Source: Nicotiana tabacum
Taxonomy: Eukaryota; Streptophyta; Magnoliopsida; Solanales; Solanaceae
Assembly: GCF_000715075.1 (NCBI RefSeq)
Contig: NC_134087.1
Coordinates: 183,799,276-183,863,275, forward strand
Reading direction: 5' to 3'
DNA: 64,000 nucleotides
The notes under the pieces were generated by a model. The model ran no database searches and had not been told where the DNA came from. It worked only from the letters and a program-made list of their open reading frames with translations. A program made the translations under genes and the position numbers. Positions 10,459 through 20,937 of the stretch are shown piece by piece (positions within the stretch are counted from its first letter, which is position 1; each line of letters opens with the position of its first letter).

Positions 10459-12275
10459 CTAAGTGGTGTGAACAGGTTGAACACTCCTAGCTTGGATAAC
10501 AGAAATTCGTGCTGAGCTCGACCATGACCTTTAGTCAGAATGTCTGCCAGTTGCAACTCTGACTTCACATGTGTTGTTTCTATTAATCCCTTTTGTATCT
10601 TTTCTCTAATGAAATGACAATCAATTTCTATATGTTTCGTCCTTCATGATAAATTGGATTTGCTGCTATCTGAAGAGCTGCTTTACTATCACAAAACAGC
10701 TTCACTGGTAGCTGAATCTGCAAGTCCAGTTCTCCAAACAGCCCTATTAGCCATACCACTTCTGCAATTGATGTTCCCATGCTTCTATACTCAGCTTATG
10801 CTGAACTTTTTGATATAGTACTCTGTTTTTTTTGTTTCCACGAGAGTAAGGAGTTTCCAATCTTGACAACAAAACCACTGACTGATTTTCTTGTCATGGG
10901 ACAAGTAGCCCAATCAGAATCACAAAAGACTGTCAGCTCATTAGATCTCTTAAAAGACAGTAGAATTCCCAGGCCAGGTGCATTTTTGAGGTACTTGACT
11001 ACCCTTAATGTTGCTTCCATGTGTGACTTCTTGGGTGAGTGCCTAAATTGGCTTAGATTCTGGATTGCATAGGCTATATCAGGCCTAGTCATAGTAAGAT
11101 ATAGTATCTTGCCCACCGGTTTTTGATAGCTTGTAGCATCCTCCATAGCCTCATCTATCTCTGTATCATCAGCTACAAGGCCTTTGTCATATGCCACACT
11201 AGTAAGTCCTTGATTAACTTCCAAGGGTGTGGTTGCAGGCTTAGAGCCTGCCAAACCTAAGTCTGAAATTAGGCTTAGGGTAAATTTTCTTTGACAAACA
11301 GAAATCCCATCTTTGTTTCTAGCAATTTCAAGTCCAAGGAAATACTTCATCTCCCCCAGGTCCTTGATCTTGAAATGGTGCTGAAGTAATGTCTTTGTGG
11401 CATGAATAAGAGAAGAGGAAGAACCAGTGATCAAAAGATCATCCATATATACAAGGATGATCACAATATGACCATCAACTTTCTTAGTGAAAAGAGAGTA
11501 ATCATAGTGACTTTGGGAGAATCCTGAAGTCAAAAGAGCCTTAGACAATTTCAAATTTCATTGTCTGGATACTTGCTTCAATCCATATAGGGACTTTTGC
11601 AATCTGCATACTTTAGACAACTCCCTCTGGCTAGCAAAACCTGGAGGCTGAACCATGTAGACATCTTCCACCAAATCTTCCTGTAAAAATACATTAAATA
11701 CATCCATCTGGTGTAGGTGCCAACCATACATAGTTGCCATTGAGAGAACAGCTCTAACAGTAACCATTTTTACTATAGGAGAGAAGGTCTCTTAGTAGTC
11801 CAAGCCCTCCTGTTGTGTGTATCCTTTGGCCACCAAACGAGCCTTGTATCTTTTTACTTCTCCCTTAGAATTATATTTCACCTTGTATATCCATTTGCAT
11901 CCTATAGCCTTTTTACTTGGAGGTAAGTCAACCAGAGACCAAGTGTGATTATCAAGTAATGCTTGAACCTCCTGTTTCATAGCTGCAATCCAATTTTTAT
12001 CTTGTAGAGCTTCTGAATAGGAATCTGGTTCCTTAATGACAGAATAATTGCAAATGGAATCAAGGTAAGCAGCTGAAAGAGATGTGTAAAACATGTAGTC
12101 AGACATAGGATAAATGCAAGAGGCTGAAGTGTGAGTACTGGGCAGTGGACCATATACAAAATCATTTAACCATCTAGGAGGTCTATAAATTCTACCAGTT
12201 CTCCTAGGTTGTGGAGGAGTAGTAGTATGATGCAATTTAGAACTAATGGATTGTGTGTAATGTCCATGTGAGGGT
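10455..12275 (-). pseudogene. copia-2 pol, RT and RNase H part
   Basis: One minus-strand frame interrupted only by nonsense codons. 12235-11792 gives the linker and RT start (SEALQDKNWIAAMKQEV, KARLVAKGYTQQEG), ending at a stop where the family has Gln (DYQETFSP). 11767-11558 gives the RT core (LYGLKQ), ending at a stop in place of Trp. 11554-10796 contains the catalytic YMDD and RNase H start (DSDWATCPMTRKSVSGF), then a stop in place of Glu (SSA*AEYRSM). The frame continues through the RNase H tail (LADILTKGHG) to about 10455. Right neighbour is the Ogre-A insertion. Catalytic residues are present, but three stops make it inactive. Confidence 0.88.
12271..12275. repeat. Left target-site duplication of Ogre-A
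   Basis: AGGGT immediately before the first LTR; repeated at 40769-40773 after the third LTR. It shows that the whole three-LTR block sits in one insertion site. Confidence 0.92.
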
Positions 12276-14299
12276 TGTAAGCACGTGATTTTTGCCCAAT
12301 ATGAGAATTACTCCCAAAAAATCCAAAAATAAAATGATTTTTCTTTGGTGTGCAATTTTTGTGATATTTTGTGATATTTTGAATAATTATTTGTATTTAT
12401 CTGTGCATGTTTATTTGCTAAATTAATAAAAAATACAAAAATATGTCGCATTTTGCATATAGGATTTAATTCTACAATTGTTAGTAATTAAATTTGTTTT
12501 ACAAAAATTAAAAATTACAAAAATAGGCATCGTTTGCATTTTTAGCATTTAATGTCCAAATATACAATTTTATGCTTAATTAATACTTAATTGTGCGTTA
12601 ATTGTTATTGGGAGTTAATTTGCGCTTTTATAACTTAATTTAGTTCTTAATAATAGTTTAAGTATTTTTATAATTTAGTTTTAGAAAAAATAAAAGAAGA
12701 AAAGAGAGCGAAAATATAAAGAAAGTCGGAATTAGGCCTCTTCTTCAATTTCAAGCCACAGGCCCAAAAAATGGCCCAATCTACCCTACGACCCAGTCCA
12801 TTTCGAACTGGGTCGGCCCAGTCCATAACCCAAAAGACCCAATACCCCTATCTTGCATTTCAAAGATACAAAACAAAACAAAACAAAAAAAAAAAACCAA
12901 AAACCCTAAAAATGACCTAAGTCATCCGCCCCCCCTATCATTCTTCTTCTTCTTTTCTTCTTTCTTCTCCAAACTCTAAAACACACATCCATGGCTGCCA
13001 TGGCTAAGCTCCAGCAGCTTAATCTCCTTCGACACAAGCGCACACACCACCAAGAAGCTCATCTTCTCCATGTCAAGCTCAAAAGGCTCGTCCATGGCTG
13101 CGTCTTCGTCGTCAACCCATCGCCATGTTTGTCGCTTTTTCTTGCTGCCTCTGCGTCGTCCATGGCTTCCCGAACTGCTGCTCCATTTTCTCCATAAGCT
13201 GCTGAACGCAGCAGCAGTAGGCGACCAGCTGCTGCCCGTGTCCAGCTGCGACGAGCAGCCATGGCTGTCCGCGACGCTGCCGCTGCTCCTCCTTCCTCCG
13301 CCGTTGCTTCTACTTCTTCTTCGTCTTCGTCGTCCTTCGTTCGAGCTTTGGTCGAGGCTTGGACAGATTTATTTACAATCAAAGTTCGTCGTTGATTCAT
13401 CTCCGGTTAGTTGTTTTTGAGTTTATTTTTGATCATATTTTGTTTGATATTTTCCGGATCCAAAATCGTTAAATGATTTAATCCTTGTTTTATTCGTTGT
13501 TCATCTTTGAAATAATTTTCTATTGTGTTCATGTTGTTTGTTAAATTAATTTTCAGATTTCAAAATAGAAGTTTAATTAGTTGTTTTCATGTTTATTTCA
13601 TGTTTGTATTATTGTTTAAGTAAGTATTTGTTAGTTTGATGTTTGTTAGATTCAAATTGAAATTTAATCAACTATTTCTTCAATTTGTTTCATGTGTTTA
13701 TGTATTGTTAGAAATTGTTAATATTGTTAAGTTCAAGTTTAAGTTCATAATTGTTTCTTCGTCGATCTTGTTATTTGTTTAAAGAATTTAGTTGTATTAA
13801 AGGAATATATTGTTTTAATCGTTTAATCCGTCATGTTTGTTGTCTTAAAATAGATTCATTCATGTTCATACTTTGTTTGGATGATCTTGAATCCGAATTT
13901 TGTATAGTTTGATTTCTTGTTTACCATTTATGATTATTGCTTGAATTGTTCTCATAATCTTGTTTTAAGTTTAATATAAGAATTGTTTGTTGTAATGTTG
14001 TTAGAGTTGATTTTAAGTTCAATATGATTGAATTTAGAAATCTTCATACTTTGATTGTTGTTGTTGTTGAATCCGAAAATAGGATTGTTTGTTGCTAAAA
14101 TATTGTTCAATCAAATTTTAGTTGTTCTTTGTTGTTCAATTCGTGTTCATGTGATTTGTTGTTGAAATGTTGTTAAAATCGTGTTCATGTGATATTGTTG
14201 TTATGATGTTCATCCATGTTCATATTGTTGTTTGAACATTGTTAGAAATTGATCATATTGTCTATATTTTGGTTAAGTTTGATTAATTGATGTGTTATA

Positions 14300-14653
14300 G
14301 CTGATGGGTAGTTTGGTAAATTTGTAATACGTTCAGGGGTAGTTTGGTAATTTCAGTAAGGTCGGAAGGGGTAGTTTAGGAATTGTACATTTTGAAATTA
14401 TTTATTTGAAGCATGGGGGACAAAATGAAATGGGGTGGGTTGTGAAATGATTATTTAATATAAAGGGGGGACAAGATTTAAATTAAAGGGGAATCTTGCA
14501 TTATTTTAATTAAAGCATGGGGGACAAAATATAATGGGGTGGTGTGATATGTTTATTTAATGTAATGGGGATGAGTGGAAAGATAATGGGTTGGGTAGAG
14601 AAAAAGTATTGATTTAATTGATTAAAAGATTTATGGGATGAGATTATATATAT
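14300..14653 (+). promoter_or_regulatory. Putative Ogre-A promoter: U3 repeats and TATA box
   Basis: GGGTAGTTTGGTAA-like words occur three times at about 14307-14380, then AGCATGGGGGACAAAAT occurs twice (about 14411 and 14514). These are followed by TATATATAT at 14645-14653 and a GA-rich stretch. Tandem words upstream of a TATA box resemble LTR enhancers. Copies are at the same offset in LTR 2 (TATA near 27127) and LTR 3 (near 38885). The transcription start is not shown directly. Confidence 0.4.
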
Positions 14654-16263
14654 GGGAAGTCTTGAAGACAAATGGGAATAACAAGAAATACAGATAGAGA
14701 AAAAAACGGACAGAGAATAGAAGAGAGAAAAATTCCGAAAAATATTTAAGCTTTCAAAATAAAAATAAAAGCTAAAAAAATCTACTGCTTTCTTTCTTTG
14801 TTTGAAATTAGTATTAATGGTTGTTGTTACATTTAAAGCTTAAAGCTTTTGTTTTTGGGATTACTACTCCACCGGTCTGTTACTGGGTTGTTACTGTTGC
14901 TGGGCAGTTGTTGCTATTGCACTGTTATTACTGTTGCTGATTTTCATCTTCATTTTCTTTTGCTTCAATATCAGGTACATATCTTTTAAACTCATGTTGT
15001 GAAGAACTTCAACATGGCAAGTAAATGAAGTTTGGAATTATAAGGATGTCTTCTACTCATTTAAATTTTATTAGTTTAAATTTCAGTTTTGTTTTAGTTG
15101 GTTAATATAGTATTAAATCAATTAGTAGATTAGTTCTCTTTCTTAATAACTAATGGCATAGTTATTTTAGGAACGCGATCAACTCATTTCTTTTAATATA
15201 TGAAATAATGTCAATGATTTTTTTTACAAAATATAGAGTTAAGTGTTTGCAAATAGTCGCATAGGCAGAGAATAAGAATTGGTTTATTTATCTCAAACTC
15301 AATCTTTGTAAACAAATTAACCAAACAATTATAACTTTGGACTAAAAACAAGTATATGAGAAGGATATGGGATTTACAAGCACGAATTGCAACATTTTAT
15401 GTCAAGGATATGTAGAAATAGAATTCGCATTAAATGTAACAATAAAAATTCTTCAGAAACTATTAATTTGTTTATCAAATTAATTCTTTTCCAGTTTTAT
15501 ATGCGATTCAATTTTGGATATGTTAATGTTGTATCCACGATAAAAATGGTAGTATTTTTAGTTACATGTTGTTTGTTTCTTTTTCATATCATTAATTCTT
15601 TAAAATTTGAATAGTTTTGAGGTATATAATTCATACGCGTAAAATAAGATTTGTAGCAACGCCTAATAAATTTTGAATTCTTTGTCAAGAAATTTGGTGG
15701 CATCCCAATCGGTAATTCTCCACGATTCTTACATTTAAAAATAGATAGATGCAATAAACATTTATGGAAAATCTATACTACTATTAAGAATCTTTTGCGT
15801 GATTAGGGATGCGTTCGCGTAACCTGATTATATTTCTAAAAGCAATTCGGATTATGCGTTCGCGCAACTTCGAACGAACATTTAATAAAAGGGGGCTCTT
15901 CGGAGAATATCAATATTAATTTCATATAACTCGAGATGTGCGGTTCAATATTTAATTATACAAGAGCGACGATCGTTCTTAATTTTATTTTTAGCACAAT
16001 TTCGAACTTAAGTTTTTTTTATATAATAAAAAATTTCGAAAAAAAATAAATAAATAATAATTATTATATTGTGTATACGTACGCGTGACACGATTTTCAC
16101 GTTAAAAAATATTAATATATAAAAACGAATACACGTATGCGTGATTCGATTCGAAGAAGGGTCTTTAATTATAAACAATTTAAATAGAAGCGGTAACAAT
16201 AAAATCATGCAATAAAAATGTATTTAATAAATCAAAATAATCAAGCCAAATATAACATCTGAG

Positions 16264-16531
16264 CGACCGTGCTAGAACCACGGAACTCGGGAATGCCTAA
16301 CACCTTCTCCCGGGTTAACAGAATTCCTTATCCGGATTTCTGGTTCGCAGACTGTTAAATAGACAGAGTCATATTTTCCTCGATTCAGGGATTAAAACCG
16401 GTGACTTGGGACGCTTTAAAATTCCCAGGTGGCGACTCTGAAACAAACAAACAAATCCCGTTTCGACTGTCCTTTAATTGGAGAAAACTCCCTACGCACC
16501 CTCGCGGGCGCGGTAAAAAGGAGGTGCGACA
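16264..16531 (+). promoter_or_regulatory. Conserved structured R/U5 end of Ogre LTRs
   Basis: Hairpin CCGTG(16267-16271)/CACGG(16279-16283) is followed by a 9-bp stem (AACTCGGGA 16284-16292 with TCCCGGGTT 16308-16316) whose loop holds ATGCCTAACACC, then CAGAATTCC...TTTCTG. The same sequence is in LTR 2 and 3 and in both Ogre-B LTRs (43932-44030, 56415-56513), although the LTR bodies of A and B are otherwise unrelated apart from the first 19 bp. It also holds TGGCGACTCTG (16430-16440), identical to the start of the PBS. A role in termination, packaging or first-strand transfer is inference. Confidence 0.65.
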
Positions 16532-16553
16532 GCTCTGGCGACTCTGCTGGGGA
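16532..16553 (+). other. Ogre-A primer binding site 1
   Basis: After the spacer GCTC comes TGGCGACTCTGCTGGGGA (16536-16553), complementary with one mismatch to the 3' end of plant tRNA-Arg as I recall it (…CCCCAGCGGAGTCGCCA). Ogre elements are known to use tRNA-Arg. Confidence 0.75.
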
Positions 16554-16556
16554 TTA

Positions 16557-17042
16557 GAACCCAGAACCACTGGTTCAGGGTTCAAGAATTCGAGCTTAAA
16601 ATAATTGTTATAGTTGGCTTTATTTATTATCTGATTTTTTTACATGATATATGCCCAATGTGCTAAATGACACTTTTACCGCTTTAATATTATTTGAATT
16701 ATGAATATATACAACTGCTACGAAACCCCCTTCTTTCTGAGTCTTCTAAATTTATGGTGCACACGTGCGCGTGGCCCACCTTTCTGTTAAAGTCATACCA
16801 AATAAGACGAAGTTGGGACAAGTAACTAGGCCGGGTAGACTTTCGTGCTCCCGGTACGTTGCCCCCGCTTCGGCTCAAACTGTCCGTTTGGGTAAGCCAG
16901 GGCTAGATCAATATGCCTCAGGTTTTTTCACTTAGAATAACTCAGCTTCATGCTGGATCCCTAGTAGGAGCGATTGTTTGCATCACGTGCATTTGACTTT
17001 GGAGACTCAACACAGGGGTTGGGTCTGTCTAGGACAGGTGTA
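16557..17042 (+). other. Ogre-A 5' leader, first copy
   Basis: Immediately after the PBS is a hairpin GAACCC/GGGTTC (16557-16562 with 16578-16583), continued by AACC/GGTT with a single A-A mismatch. At 16872-16898 there is a stem-loop GGCT-AAAC-TGTCC-GTTT-AGCC whose inner stem becomes GAGC/GCTC in Ogre-B (44532-44558). GACTCAACACAGGGGTTGGG near 17005 is also shared with B. The sequence is otherwise noncoding. Confidence 0.65.
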
Positions 17043-17722
17043 CCAAAAAAAAATGACCATCCTGATGCATCTTACTTGCTGCTACTTGCGCATTTATTTG
17101 ATCCGGATTTGTGTGTTGACTGACTTTTGAATATCATGAATAATATTTTAAAATTGAAAAAAAAGAAATAGCGGTTAGGGAATTGACTGTTTATTTTTGA
17201 AAAAAAAAACCAATGCCCAAATACTGTCAAAACTCTGCCGAAATTTTGAGAAAATGAAAAAAAAATGTCTTATTAGTTTGTTTTATTAAAACCAAAGAAA
17301 AAATAGAAAGAAAAAAAAATTGTTGTTTTGTCTTATTTTTCAAAATAATAATATATATATATATATATAAAGGAAAATAGTTTGTCTTTCCCCTGTAAAT
17401 GACAATGAAAAAGAGTCTTACTTTTAAAATAGTTTTTTTATTCGTTTCGGAAAAATTCAAAATAATAAAATAAAAAGAGTCGCGTTGAAAGTGGTTTTAT
17501 TATTTGTTGCAAATATATATATATATATATAAAAATCCAAAAAGTTTTTCTTTATTTCCAAAAATGTATATATATCTTTATTTGTTGCAAAAATATTTGT
17601 CCTGCCAAAAAGTCTAGAAAAGTGTTTTTTTAGACTCCCAATTTTCAAAACAAAAAATCCAAAAATATTTTCCATTATTGACTTCTTTAAGAAAGTCTTT
17701 TTAATTATTAAAATATATATAT

Positions 17723-17771
<49 letters not shown>

Positions 17772-18140
17772 AAATAAAACAAATTCGAAAATATTTTCCT
17801 TCTTCTTTAAAAATTGAAAAGAAAATTCAAAATTCAAAAAAAAAATATTTTTTTTAGAAAGCATTTCATTTATTAAAGGTAAAATTCCAAAAAAAAAATA
17901 TTTTCTTTCTTCTTAGAATAAGAAAAAACAAAAAAAAAAATCTTCCTTTTACTTTTGAAATTCTCAAAGTTCAAATCAAAAGAAAAGGAATTTTTAGAAG
18001 TCTTTCTTTCAAAAAGAAAATCAATCAAAAATTCAAAAAATAAAAAATATATACTTCATTTCTTCTTTCAAAGCAGTTCTTTTACAAATTCAAAATAATA
18101 ATAATTTAAAATTAGTTTACTTACTTTATTCATGACCTGC
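17043..18140 (+). repeat. AT-rich leader part with TA microsatellites, first copy
   Basis: TA runs at about 17350-17369, 17513-17531 and 17713-17768, embedded in A- and T-rich sequence without genes. In the second internal copy the corresponding runs are 63, 17 and 19 bp long (from 29831, 30037 and 30236), so these are replication-slippage sites. Confidence 0.8.
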
Positions 18141-18207
18141 CCGAACTACGCGGGTTTGATTCTCACCGGATGTGAGATACGTAGGCAACCCTCATCGGGT
18201 CCAACCC
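18141..18207 (+). ncRNA. Pseudoknot-like RNA module, A1-m1
   Basis: Stem a CTACG 18146-18150 with CGTAG 18180-18184; stem b GGGTT 18152-18156 with AACCC 18203-18207; hairpin c TCTCAC 18161-18166 with GTGAGA 18172-18177; hairpin d ACCC 18188-18191 with GGGT 18197-18200. Stems a and b interlock. TGAT (18157-18160) and the TA before the second arm of a are invariant in the family. Confidence 0.55.
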
Positions 18208-18944
18208 CCTTTATTGCTAAAATAGCCAAAAACCAATAAATAAATAAAAAACGTGTCAAAATTTTAATTTTTGTCATAAATACGTCGGGTGGTGTCCAAC
18301 CTCCCCATTTACTAAAAAATAGCCAACAAAAATATATGTCAAATTTTAATTTTGTCATAAAGAAGTCGGGTGACGCTCTTTTATCAAGACATAGCCGAAT
18401 GTTCCCGAAAAGGACGCCGGAAGGCTGACTTTGCATAAACAGCCACCTTTTGGGTCATGTTTAGTTGACCCACACAGCCTTGAAAATCTTCGTCCCCGAG
18501 GCGCTGAAGGGCCGTGTTTGCAACACCTGGTTTTTATTGCAATTTGAAAAAAAAAGAGTCAACGTTCAGGTGAATACCGTTTGTTTTTTTTAGTCAAAAT
18601 AAGTCGAGCCAGCTTCGGTCGCGTCTTAAACCGTTCTTGCCAAAATAACCTTAGAGTATCTTTCAGTTGTCGAAAGGCTATTTTCATAAAATAACGGACA
18701 AGTGTGTAAAGTGTCATAAAATAATCCTCTCCGACCTCAAAATTTGGAAGGGGCCGCATTTGCAAAAATAACCGTTTGGTTGCATTTGTCAAACAGAGAA
18801 AGGAAGCTGGCCGTTTGTTTTTTGTAAAACTTTTGATTATAATATGTGGGTCGTTTGATTTTCAAGTTTGTAGGTCATTTTTAAACCTTTGAAACCCAAT
18901 ATGAAAATTGAAAAAAAAATGATTAGTATTGCTTATCTTTTATT
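18208..18944 (+). other. Noncoding leader with conserved GC-rich box, first copy
   Basis: 18355-18530 holds GCCGAATGTTCCCGAAAAGG, GGAAGGCTGACTTTGCATAA and CTTCGTCCCCGAGGCGCTGA, conserved nearly unchanged in Ogre-B where the box is tandemly duplicated. GGCTG...CAGCC can form a hairpin. No coding frame is convincing. Confidence 0.5.
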
Positions 18945-19014
18945 GGTCCGAACTACGCAAGGTCTGATTCATGCGGGGTCATGATACGTAGGCAATCTCT
19001 ATAAGATTCGACCA
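18945..19014 (+). ncRNA. Pseudoknot-like RNA module, A1-m2
   Basis: a CTACG 18953-18957 / CGTAG 18987-18991; b GGTC 18961-18964 / GACC 19010-19013; c TCATG 18969-18973 / CATGA 18980-18984; d AATCT 18994-18998 / AGATT 19004-19008. Outer bases GGT-CGAA can also pair with TTCG-ACC. Hairpins c and d differ in sequence from m1 but keep pairing. Confidence 0.55.
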
Positions 19015-19225
19015 CCACTGAAAAAGAAAAAAAAAGGAAGAAAGAAAAATAAAGGAAAGCGCAAGTGCATCGCATTTCTGATAGAACAGTTTAACTGCTT
19101 AGGTGCATTGCATCTCTAATATATGATTATCTGTCAAATGCCCTGACACTAATGTGCTGGCTTCCTTTTGTTGTGGTCATATATAGAAAAGTGGTTGGTT
19201 GTGGTAACTCCTCCCTGCAAAGCAA

Positions 19226-20002
19226 ATGACACAGAACATCAAAACAGGATGGGTCGGTACTGATGACCGACAACAATTGGTCGAACAGAACAACGGGTTG
19301 GTAGAAGAAGTGAAAATGCTTAGACAACATGTGGCAGACATGTATCAGGCATGGATAACTGGGAAAGCACCACCCCCACCACCGCCAAGCTTTTCAAACT
19401 CTGGCATTACCCATCCCCCATACTCTCCATCCCAACCCACTTATGACAGCTTTCCTAGCTACCCGAGTAGCTCCATCACTCGTCCACGCTACTCCCCTCC
19501 CCAATGCTACTTCTCTCCACGAGGTTCCCAAAGATGGGCTTCACTTTCCAAATACCCAGCTCCACATAAGGCCTATCCACCCTCACAAGCCTACCGGAAG
19601 CCCCCTGGATCAGGTTTCCGACCCAATCAAGCATTTAGGAACGAAAGGTTGCTCAAACGAGGAAAGGCTCTCACCCCTATCGGAGTATCTTATGCAAGTC
19701 TGTTTGAAAGGCTAAAGCATGCTGGCTTGATTGAGCCACTCCCCGCATATACTCCAGATCCACATGCAAGAAACTTTGATCCGGCAGCGCAATGCGCGTA
19801 CCACTCCAATGTCATAGGGCACAACATTGAGAGTTGTCGTAATTTGAAAAGGGAAGTAGAGAAAATGGTCCAAGAAGGGCGGATTGTGATCGATGACAGT
19901 AACATGGAGCACTCAAACCCTATCGAGAACTTGTTGACGGAGGTTGATGATATGGAAGCTGATAATGGTCTTGGCAATACTAATGCAAAGCTTAGTGGCT
20001 AA
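19226..20002 (+). CDS. Ogre-type Gag-like protein lacking the capsid core, copy 1
   Basis: 258 residues. Residues 15-46 are a likely coiled coil (EQNNGLVEEVKMLRQHVADM), 49-54 a proline run, and 55-135 a Pro/Tyr/Ser-rich linker. Residues 147-225 match the C-terminal part of Tat/Ogre Gag (LTPIGVSYASLFERLKHAGL, then CAYHSNVIGHNIESC with C190, H193, H199, C204, then RNLKREVEKMV). The central Retrotrans_gag capsid domain expected between these parts is absent, and no protease or pol follows. The protein might still bind RNA or join helper Gag. The identical protein is encoded at 31711-32487; only a synonymous change was seen. The chosen start gives the coiled coil; the frame ends NTNAKLSG. Confidence 0.75.
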   Translation: MTQNIKTGWVGTDDRQQLVEQNNGLVEEVKMLRQHVADMYQAWITGKAPPPPPPSFSNSGITHPPYSPSQPTYDSFPSYPSSSITRPRYSPPQCYFSPRGSQRWASLSKYPAPHKAYPPSQAYRKPPGSGFRPNQAFRNERLLKRGKALTPIGVSYASLFERLKHAGLIEPLPAYTPDPHARNFDPAAQCAYHSNVIGHNIESCRNLKREVEKMVQEGRIVIDDSNMEHSNPIENLLTEVDDMEADNGLGNTNAKLSG

Positions 20003-20877
20003 GATGCCAATTTTGATAAAATGGGAGGACGCTCCGTTCCTTGGTTAGCAAGAAAGAAGCTGTTTATGGTTTATTTTGTTGTCATTTCTGTTATCCGGAT
20101 TATTCTTAGGGTTGTAATCCGAATATTGTCTTGTGTCAAACCTTCTTATCTTTCCATTTTTGTCGTATCAGTTTGTTTAAGTCTCGTTGATGTTGTGTTA
20201 AGATTTTATTCTGGTTGTTTTGTTTGTTTTTCTAACCATTTCGCCGGAAGTTTAATACAAAAGCCGGTCTTTTATTATTTCCAGTCATCTTTTTATTTAG
20301 TCCTTTTGTCATTTTCGTTCAATGCCGATTCTAGGGACATGACATGCGCACACAGTTTGGGCCTAGTCTATAAAGTTAATCATAAAACCCTGGGAAGGTG
20401 ATCAAAGCATTTAAAGGAAATAAGAACGGTTTGAGATTATTTGAAGCCCGAGTCATGTGGAACTGGGGCAAGTAAAACATAAAGAAAACCGTTAAATGCA
20501 AGATTCGCCAAATTGGCATGAGGGTCGTTCATGAGAGTGAGAGTGTCGCCCAGCAGTGCTTTAGAAATGACAAATGAAAAAGCAAGTGTTTAACATAATT
20601 GTCAAGTCCAGCACCATCGGAAGAGACTATAAATCTATGTTCAATTGTGTTGTTTGCACTTGGCATGTTTTGAAGACTGGAATGACGAAGACATTTTGTT
20701 CTGCTACCTAAACACTTTATCCTTCGTTACCCCTTTTGAGTCTTATTTATTTTCTTTCATACCCCTCATTCGGAATCAATAGCAATGACTAGGAAATACG
20801 AGCCTGGAAGGTAAAGAAAAAATTAAAAAAAAAAACGAAAAAAAAACAAAAGAAAGTCAAATGAAAAAAGAGGAATT
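20003..20877 (+). other. Noncoding region after the Gag-like ORF, first copy
   Basis: T-rich sequence; an ORF at 20021-20401 would give a hydrophobic peptide, but Ogre-B keeps the DNA with frame-breaking indels, so I do not call it coding. GTGGAACTGGGGCAAGT at about 20457 is the first of three AACTGGGGCA words. Confidence 0.5.
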
Positions 20878-20937
20878 GGGAACTACGTTTGACCTGATTC
20901 CTCAAAGAGGATACGTAGGCGCCTCACGGCTCGGTCA
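20878..20937 (+). ncRNA. Pseudoknot-like RNA module, A1-m3
   Basis: a CTACG 20883-20887 / CGTAG 20914-20918; b TGACC 20890-20894 / GGTCA 20933-20937; c TCCTC 20899-20903 / GAGGA 20907-20911; d GCC 20921-20923 / GGC 20928-20930. Lies downstream of the Gag-like ORF, in sense. Confidence 0.55.

Larger units (their letters stand above)
12276..16531 (+). repeat. Ogre-A LTR 1
   Basis: 4256 bp, TGTAAGCACGTGATTTTTGC to GGAGGTGCGACA. A CACGTG G-box is at 12282-12287. Around 12890-13430 there is a CT-rich stretch with ATGGCTGCC, which resembles a gene leader; overlapping small ORFs there (12991-13197, 13070-13420) are kept in all three LTRs but are unrelated to anything I know. A likely core promoter lies near 14646 and AATAAA signals at 16211 and 16226. 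Confidence 0.92.

Noticed and set aside
13059..13400. Host gene in the Ogre LTR (frames on both strands)
   Set aside because: Repeated in all three LTRs, low complexity, no recognisable domain; both strands open because of GC-rich triplet-like sequence.
18141..18207. Hammerhead ribozyme (CTGAT box in the repeated module)
   Set aside because: The CUGAUGA...GAAA core is not there, and stem order differs; only CTGAT matches.
18141..18207. tRNA-like gene
   Set aside because: No T-loop GTTCGAATC, no anticodon arm geometry, and hairpin order forms a pseudoknot, not a cloverleaf.
20021..20401. 126-codon hydrophobic ORF after the Gag-like gene
   Set aside because: Broken by indels in Ogre-B, T-rich sequence explains hydrophobicity, no known family.
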